Source of the DNA: Gemmatimonadota bacterium
Lineage (GTDB): Bacteria; Latescibacterota; UBA2968; UBA8231
Length of the DNA: 6,153 nucleotides
NCBI GenBank assembly: GCA_026706505.1
Contig: JAPOYQ010000105.1
Span: 1-6,153, forward strand
Reading direction: 5' to 3'
Shown here: positions 1 to 4,398 of the stretch, one piece after another
Position numbering within the stretch: position 1 is the stretch's first letter
How the letters are laid out: each line of letters opens with the position of its first letter
Position numbers and translations under genes: made by a program
The notes under the pieces: model-generated
Database searches by the model: none
What the model saw: the letters and a program-made list of their open reading frames with translations, nothing else
What the model was told of the DNA's origin: nothing

Positions 1-589
1 GTCTCTCCCGCCGCCAGTACGCTGTCGTTAGCTTGAATTGGCACAGATGCGACCAGGCCATATCGTTTGCCATCTCGGGGGATTCTCCATTGAGAGCCGT
101 GTGCCCGGCACAGGGTATGGCGCAGATATGGCTGGGATCGTAGCGGTCGATTAGGTGTTTTATACCCATGGCATTGCACACCCATTGGCCTTCGTGATTT
201 TGGATGCCCAAAGCCACCCCGTGTTTGTCGAGCAAGGGAATCAGGCCGTCAAAGGCTCGCTGGTGATCTTCTATGCTGGCTAAATACCCTCCGGCAGCAA
301 TGGCTGGGCAGGTGCGAATGACCGGAACTCCGGCAGCGCCGCAAGCCGCAATGGTTGCTTCGTCCGTCGGTCCGGCCACACTGGTAATGGCGACACCCAA
401 GGCGCTGAGTTCCTTTGCCGCTTTGGGCAAATCGCGTCCAACACTTTCGGGGGGCACTGGATAACCCGCACGCACGGGCAGTTCAATGCCGTCGAAACCC
501 AGATCGAGTACAAACTCTCCGAGTTCGGTTGGCGACTTGTCCTTCCACATTTTGGTAAAAACGGAAAAGGAAACGCCTTTTCTTTGCAT
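1..589 (-). CDS. Sugar phosphate isomerase/epimerase-like TIM barrel protein (C-terminus off the left edge)
   Basis: The 196 visible codons read as the N-terminal two thirds of a xylose-isomerase-like (AP endonuclease family 2) TIM barrel, a family of metal-dependent sugar isomerases, epimerases and dehydratases, probably cytoplasmic. Visible landmarks are the first-strand opening VSFSVFTKMW (6-15), GFDGIELP (31-38), IRTCPA (91-96), and IQNHEGQWV (129-137), which sits where many relatives carry a metal-binding Glu before Asn-His. A further segment, CAGHTALNGE (160-169), sits where relatives usually have Asp-x-x-His. Here the Glu position is Gln130 and the Asp position is Cys160, so the usual metal site looks altered. 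The start is supported by GAGGAG five bases upstream (595-600). The ATG overlaps the stop of the upstream mannonate dehydratase gene by one base (TAATG), which suggests translational coupling. The substrate cannot be named. The remaining barrel strands and the stop lie outside the window. Confidence 0.8.
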   Translation of the reverse strand, partial: MQRKGVSFSVFTKMWKDKSPTELGEFVLDLGFDGIELPVRAGYPVPPESVGRDLPKAAKELSALGVAITSVAGPTDEATIAACGAAGVPVIRTCPAIAAGGYLASIEDHQRAFDGLIPLLDKHGVALGIQNHEGQWVCNAMGIKHLIDRYDPSHICAIPCAGHTALNGESPEMANDMAWSHLCQFKLTTAYWRRER

Positions 590-1572
590 TAGAACTCCTC
601 CACCGCCTGCAAGGCCGCGTGGATATAGCCAAAGGTATAGGCAAAGCCGATTTTGCCCGGCTCGGGGCCGCTGATCCCGGGAACGTGATCCGGCATGATC
701 ATGTACTCGTAGCCGACCTCCTTGTACACCTTCAGCGCCCGGATCATATTGACATCGCCTTCGTCGGGAAAAACCTCGACGAAGCTCCCCAAGCCCCCTT
801 TGATATTGCGGAAGTGGACGTTAAAAATCTTCTTGCGCTCGCCAAAGTAGCGGATGACATCGAAGATTTCCTCCGCCGGATTGGCCAGCGCCTCGGACAT
901 GCAGCCCTGGCAAAAATTCAAGCCGTTGTACGGGCTGTCGTAGAGCGCGATGAGCTTTTTGAAGCCCTCGACCATCCCCAAGGGGCGCGCCACGCCCCGG
1001 TACGTATTGCCCACGCCAATGCCCGGGTCGGACGGATGGCAGGCCATCTGGACTTTGTACTCTTCGGCCACGGGCATGATCTCCTGTAGCCAGTGGTCAA
1101 TGCGCTCCCACATTTCGTCTTCATCGGCCGGCCCGTCTTCAAACTCGCCTAGCGATTGGTCCAATTTGTCTAACTCAAAGGTCGATACCGTGGCCCCTCC
1201 GCGCCCCGTCTTCGAGGGCGTCCGCAGGTGTCCCAAGATGGTGATATTGTAGTTGAGGCCGCGTATGCCAGCCTCGCCCGCCATCCGCACCGTTTCTTTC
1301 ATCCAGTCGATCTGGCGATCGCGCTCGTCGCTCGGCTTGAGAAAGATCGCCCCAGCCTCGTTTTGGTAGGCGCTGCGCGAGCCCAAGGGGATGTGGATCA
1401 TCTCCATGCTGATGTCGTGTTTAGCCCACCGCTCCTTCATCTGCTGCAGCATCTCCGTGCTCCATTCCCGCCACGGCGCGGAAGGCGTCTGATCGACGTT
1501 CTTGATGCCGAGTTGCGACAAGACCTTCATTTCTTCGTCGGTCTGTTCCCCAAATTGCGATCCAATGTACAT
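589..1572 (-). CDS. uxuA: Mannonate dehydratase, short UxuA-type
   Basis: This 327-residue TIM barrel protein matches the UxuA family, which dehydrates D-mannonate to 2-keto-3-deoxy-D-gluconate in hexuronate catabolism using Mn2+ or Fe2+. Visible family landmarks are GIRGLNYN (102-109), CHPSDP (178-183), SPYNGLNFCQG (213-223), NVHFRN (251-256) and MPDHVPG (293-299). His179, Cys221, His253 and Asp295 correspond to the His/Cys/His/Asp metal ligands known for UxuA, so the active centre looks intact. The protein is shorter than E. coli UxuA (about 394 residues), and its first 60 residues diverge from the classical enzyme. A related activity on another aldonate is therefore possible. The ATG at 1572 is preceded by GGAGG with a 7-base spacer (1580-1584). 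It lies 62 bases downstream of the aldolase gene and overlaps the next gene by one base, consistent with one transcript. The general family is clear; the exact substrate is inferred. Confidence 0.85.
   Translation of the reverse strand: MYIGSQFGEQTDEEMKVLSQLGIKNVDQTPSAPWREWSTEMLQQMKERWAKHDISMEMIHIPLGSRSAYQNEAGAIFLKPSDERDRQIDWMKETVRMAGEAGIRGLNYNITILGHLRTPSKTGRGGATVSTFELDKLDQSLGEFEDGPADEDEMWERIDHWLQEIMPVAEEYKVQMACHPSDPGIGVGNTYRGVARPLGMVEGFKKLIALYDSPYNGLNFCQGCMSEALANPAEEIFDVIRYFGERKKIFNVHFRNIKGGLGSFVEVFPDEGDVNMIRALKVYKEVGYEYMIMPDHVPGISGPEPGKIGFAYTFGYIHAALQAVEEF
595..600 (-). promoter_or_regulatory. Ribosome binding site inside the end of uxuA for the isomerase-like gene
   Basis: On the minus strand GAGGAG stands five bases before the ATG at 589. 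It lies within the last codons (two Glu-coding triplets) of the mannonate dehydratase gene. It decides the start of the third gene and, with the one-base TAATG overlap, indicates coupled translation. Confidence 0.7.
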
Positions 1573-1579
1573 AGCGTAT

Positions 1580-1584
1580 CCTCC
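1580..1584 (-). promoter_or_regulatory. Ribosome binding site of the mannonate dehydratase gene
   Basis: GGAGG on the minus strand with a 7-base spacer to the ATG at 1572 is a canonical Shine-Dalgarno site and fixes the start. It lies in the 62-base gap after the aldolase stop codon. No hairpin with a T-run was seen in that gap, so read-through from the aldolase gene is expected. Confidence 0.7.
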
Positions 1585-1634
1585 GAAAGGTCGGTTTAGT
1601 AATGGACGATTAACATACAGCTAGTAGCCAAAGT

Positions 1635-2372
1635 TTAGCTCGGCGCATCCCCTTGGAAAAGCGTAAACCCCATCTCCAGATACTTGTCGCGTTCTTCGGG
1701 GGTAGTACCCGTTCCCATGGCCAGACTGATACCAGTTCCAGCCAATTGCTCGGCGACATTGCGCATACAGTCATCGACCGTGCGCAGCGGATAGTCCGGG
1801 TGATCCTCCAAGCTGAAGGAAAGGTCGTTGGGACCAAACGTGACCACGCTCACGCCCGGCTTGGCCAATCTGCGAATATTGGTCACCGCTTCGACGGATT
1901 CCACTTGGATCGCCAAAATCACATAGTCATTCCACCACGCCGCATAGGCGCGTCGGTCCACCCCTTGAGTCGAGCCGTGCAGGCCGCGGCGATTCGCCCC
2001 ACCCCAACTGCGCCGTCCAATGGGACCGTAATAGGCATAGGCAATGGCGTCATCTACGGTCTCCGGCTCCATGACCTCGGGGATCAAGACCGCGCTGGGA
2101 CCCAAGTCGAAATAGCGCCCGACCATGTAGGCCTGCCGAGTGTGCGGGATGCGCAATTGCACGTCGATATCCAACTCTTCGGCCGCCCGGCAGTAGGCGA
2201 CCAATTGCTCTTCGCTGAAGGGGGTGTGCTGGCTGTCGATCCAGATGTAGTCGAACTCACCGGTTGACCATATATCGGCCAATTCGTCCTTGGTCGTGGT
2301 CAGCGAACCGCGCAGGGCGGTTAGTACTTCGCCGTCTCGCATCCGTTGTCTGAGCGTCTTCTTTTGCGTCAT
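1635..2372 (-). CDS. HpcH/HpaI-family class II aldolase (2-keto-3-deoxy sugar acid type)
   Basis: This 245-residue protein fits the usual length and fold of the HpcH/HpaI aldolase/citrate lyase family. These are metal-dependent TIM barrels that split 2-keto-3-deoxy acids into pyruvate and an aldehyde. Visible motifs are IWIDSQHTPFS (43-53) with Asp46 and the catalytic-type His49, LRIP with Arg74 (73-76), the P-x-G-R-x-x-G-G loop (117-125), IQVES with metal-ligand Glu158 (155-159), and FGPNDLS with metal-ligand Asp183 (179-185). All key residues known from E. coli HpaI have counterparts. The residue before His49 is Gln rather than Glu, a substitution I recall as common among relatives. The start is supported by AGGAG with a 5-base spacer. 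It is the first gene of the leftward cluster, directly ahead of mannonate dehydratase. A KDG or related deoxy-aldonate substrate is therefore likely, but this is inferred from context. 2-keto-3-deoxyrhamnonate or aromatic-pathway substrates remain possible. Confidence 0.85.
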   Translation of the reverse strand: MTQKKTLRQRMRDGEVLTALRGSLTTTKDELADIWSTGEFDYIWIDSQHTPFSEEQLVAYCRAAEELDIDVQLRIPHTRQAYMVGRYFDLGPSAVLIPEVMEPETVDDAIAYAYYGPIGRRSWGGANRRGLHGSTQGVDRRAYAAWWNDYVILAIQVESVEAVTNIRRLAKPGVSVVTFGPNDLSFSLEDHPDYPLRTVDDCMRNVAEQLAGTGISLAMGTGTTPEERDKYLEMGFTLFQGDAPS

Positions 2373-2377
2373 AATGA

Positions 2378-2382
2378 CTCCT
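2378..2382 (-). promoter_or_regulatory. Ribosome binding site of the aldolase gene
   Basis: AGGAG on the minus strand lies five bases upstream of the ATG at 2372, supporting that start for the first gene of the leftward cluster. Confidence 0.65.
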
Positions 2383-2397
2383 GTCTTAGTAGTCTAA

Positions 2398-2426
2398 TTG
2401 AATGGGAAGAAACCCGTGGTTAGATT
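2398..2426 (+). promoter_or_regulatory. Possible sigma-70-type promoter for the PhyH-HEAT gene
   Basis: In the 87-base divergent gap, TTGAAT (2398-2403) and TAGATT (2421-2426) are separated by exactly 17 bases. Each matches four of six positions of the bacterial housekeeping -35 and -10 consensus. Position and orientation fit the gene at 2460. The match is modest and the organism's sigma factor preference is unknown, so this is only a candidate. No equally good candidate was found for the leftward operon in the same gap. Confidence 0.3.
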
Positions 2427-2439
2427 GGATAAAACTAAC
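2419..2439. repeat. Short inverted repeat in the divergent intergenic region
   Basis: GTTAG (2419-2423) and CTAAC (2435-2439) form five-base inverted arms around an 11-base spacer. It overlaps the candidate -10 element of the rightward promoter. It could be an operator half-site pair, but arms this short can arise by chance. Confidence 0.2.
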
Positions 2440-2459
2440 AGGAAGGTGACTAAATTGAC

Positions 2460-4358
2460 ATGACCGCGAAAGAGCTTTCTTCAGCCCCAGCCCAACTAGC
2501 CTACAGCGAGCCAGAACAACTAGTACAGGACTTCGCCAGCCGAGGGCTGGTCGTCCTAGCCCCGGAAAGCCTCGGCATTCCACCCGCAGTCCACGAGCGA
2601 ATCTACCAGCGCGAAAAGCAGGCGGTCGGCACTGGCGAGCGCGTTACGCCCGGACTCATCCCAGACGTACTCGAAGTCATCAATGCCCCCGGCGTCGTCG
2701 CGGCCTGCAACCAACTGGTCGGCGAGAACTGGGCCATTGTGCCGTTCACCCACAATGCGACCTTCACCAGCGGTGGCCGCGACCAGCACTGGCACAAGGA
2801 CGACAACGGCCCGTTCAACGGCCGCAAACAGCGCCACCACCAAGCCGTGCAAATCGAAATGCTGTACTATCCGCAGGCCGTGCGCGAGGACATGGGGCCG
2901 ACGGCGACCGTGCCCTACTCGCACTACTGGACCTTCAACCACGAAGAAAACCACGACAATTTTGCCGGGGCCGACCACCTCGATTTCGCCTACCAACTCA
3001 GCGGCATGGAGGGCCAGCTAGTCAGCGGCCCCGATTCCCAATACGACCCCAGCGATATTGTCCATCGCCGCACCGCGCACGACGTGCGCATGCGGGAGGC
3101 AGTCACCAACCTAAAGTGGCCACTCGTGCAACCTTTTGAAGCGGCCCCACTGCGCGCCGGCAGCGTCGTGTTGTACTCGCACAACACCTTCCACCGGGGC
3201 AACCACCGCCGCGACGATTGGCGCACTTGGGAAGACAACCCGCGCTTCATGTGGCGTTTCTGGATCTATCGCACCACAGACCCTTCCGGCGACAATGGCC
3301 CGCCAGTCGAAGTACAGTGGAACGGGCTTGGCGCGGACCCGCTGACCCACATCGACCGCTCCGCCGCCAGCGACGACGTCACCTCGGTCTGGCGCTATCA
3401 CCACCACTGGATGCAGACGGGCCAAACGCCGCCGCCGCGACCCGAGGCCGCCGCCCTATCGTCGGCGGACCGGGAAGCGGAGGCCAGCCGCCTATTTGCA
3501 CAACTCCTCGCCAAAGGCGAAGAGGCCGAGCCAGCGCGCATTGGCGCGGCGTACAAGCTAGCCTCCATCGGCGACCCGACACTGGCGGTGCGGCTACTCA
3601 GTCAGGCTCTGTACAACGACCGGGAAAGCGTGCGACGGGCCGCCACCTATGGCCTAATTGCCGTTGGTGCGGAGGCTACCGATACCTTGCTAGAAGCGGC
3701 AAATTCTCCCATCAAATGGGTCCGCAAGGCCGGCGTGTACGGTTTGGGCGATGCCAGTCCCCTCAACGAAGAGGTCTTACAGGCCGTGGTGACGCGCCTG
3801 CGCGAAGATCCGTCGGTATATGTCCGGGCCGTCGCCGCCGGCACTTTGGGCTGTCTCGGCCGCCGCGCCATCGCCACCGGGGTCGGCCACGTCCTGATTC
3901 CCGCCTGCCTCGAAGCACTGGTGCAGAGTCTAGGCCGCGAGGAAAACCGGCTGGCCATGGACCGGGCGCAAGGACGGAGCATAAAGTTCGTGCGGCCCAC
4001 CGATGAGTGCGATGTGTGCGAGGGCGGTGGCGTCGATTTTGGTCTTGAGCAGTTCAAGCCGGTGCGCTCGGCCGTGCGCGAGAACGCGCTGTGGTCCATG
4101 GTCATCCTCTGTTCCCACGGCACCGCGATTGCCGGCCCGGCCCTGGAACCGACCACACAAGCCTTGCAAGAGATCATCCGTAGCGACGAAAACGCCATCT
4201 GTGTCGGCTTTGCCATGGATGCGCTGGGCCGCCTAGCCCATTTGCGTCCCGAGGGCGAAATCGCGAGCGACCTCCAAGCCGAGGTCTCGGCGCTACTTGA
4301 AGAATCACCCATGCGGTGTTGGGAATCCCTAACCCGCAGCGGCCTCTGCCCCGCATAA
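2460..4358 (+). CDS. PhyH-type Fe(II)/2-oxoglutarate oxygenase fused to HEAT-like repeats
   Basis: The 632-residue protein has two parts. Residues 1 to about 320 resemble phytanoyl-CoA dioxygenase (PhyH) family enzymes, which use Fe(II), O2 and 2-oxoglutarate to hydroxylate small molecules. The metal triad is visible as His112-x-Asp114 in HWHKDD (110-115) and the distal His245 in TFHRGN (243-248). Arg266 or Arg271 follows as a possible 2-oxoglutarate contact. From about 335 to 620 there are roughly six Ala/Leu-rich helical pairs of HEAT/PBS-lyase type, for example VRRAATYGLIAVG (391-403), VRKAGVYGLGD (421-431), VRAVAAGTLGCLG (455-467) and VRENALWSMV (539-548). A break at about 490-533 carries a CDVC pair (517-520). 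There is no signal peptide or membrane segment. The ATG at 2460 follows AAGGTGA (2443-2449) with a 10-base spacer. It is transcribed away from the sugar-acid operon. The substrate is unknown; the repeats could bind a partner or scaffold, which is inference. Confidence 0.85.
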   Translation: MTAKELSSAPAQLAYSEPEQLVQDFASRGLVVLAPESLGIPPAVHERIYQREKQAVGTGERVTPGLIPDVLEVINAPGVVAACNQLVGENWAIVPFTHNATFTSGGRDQHWHKDDNGPFNGRKQRHHQAVQIEMLYYPQAVREDMGPTATVPYSHYWTFNHEENHDNFAGADHLDFAYQLSGMEGQLVSGPDSQYDPSDIVHRRTAHDVRMREAVTNLKWPLVQPFEAAPLRAGSVVLYSHNTFHRGNHRRDDWRTWEDNPRFMWRFWIYRTTDPSGDNGPPVEVQWNGLGADPLTHIDRSAASDDVTSVWRYHHHWMQTGQTPPPRPEAAALSSADREAEASRLFAQLLAKGEEAEPARIGAAYKLASIGDPTLAVRLLSQALYNDRESVRRAATYGLIAVGAEATDTLLEAANSPIKWVRKAGVYGLGDASPLNEEVLQAVVTRLREDPSVYVRAVAAGTLGCLGRRAIATGVGHVLIPACLEALVQSLGREENRLAMDRAQGRSIKFVRPTDECDVCEGGGVDFGLEQFKPVRSAVRENALWSMVILCSHGTAIAGPALEPTTQALQEIIRSDENAICVGFAMDALGRLAHLRPEGEIASDLQAEVSALLEESPMRCWESLTRSGLCPA

Positions 4359-4386
4359 CGCGATCTGCCAAATTGGAAGCCAATAG

Positions 4387-4396
4387 TAAGTACTTA
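4387..4396. repeat. Ten-base perfect palindrome just upstream of the glycosidase-like gene
   Basis: TAAGTACTTA reads the same on both strands and ends two bases before the ATG at 4399. It falls in the region a ribosome would cover, so a bound regulator or a small structure there could affect expression. The 40-base gap also holds CCAA-A-TTGG (4368-4376), overlapping TTGG-AAG-CCAA (4373-4383). Neither has a following T-run, so a terminator is not supported. Confidence 0.25.
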
Positions 4397-4398
4397 AC

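Noticed and set aside
619..1089. A 156-codon plus-strand open frame opposite the mannonate dehydratase gene
   Set aside because: It is antisense to a gene with complete UxuA motifs; the Ala/Asp/Val-rich composition is typical of a codon shadow.
1653..2267. A 204-codon plus-strand open frame opposite the aldolase gene
   Set aside because: It is antisense to a gene with clear aldolase motifs and its own translation resembles no family.
2460..3420. Possible frameshift or premature fusion in the PhyH-HEAT gene
   Set aside because: The frame is continuous with uniform codon use and no abrupt loss of motif, so a single intact gene is the simplest reading.
3218..4006. A 262-codon plus-strand open frame within the PhyH-HEAT gene
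   Set aside because: Its translation is rich in Arg, Gly and Pro with no family motif, as expected for an out-of-frame reading of GC-rich coding DNA. The overlapping frame carries the recognisable PhyH and HEAT features.
3647..4312. A 221-codon minus-strand open frame opposite the HEAT region
   Set aside because: It is the antisense shadow of the repeat region, rich in Ser, Arg and Ala, with no motif and no convincing ribosome site.
4368..4383. CCAA/TTGG inverted arms after the PhyH-HEAT stop as a transcription terminator
   Set aside because: The stems are only four base pairs, AT-containing, and lack a following T-run.
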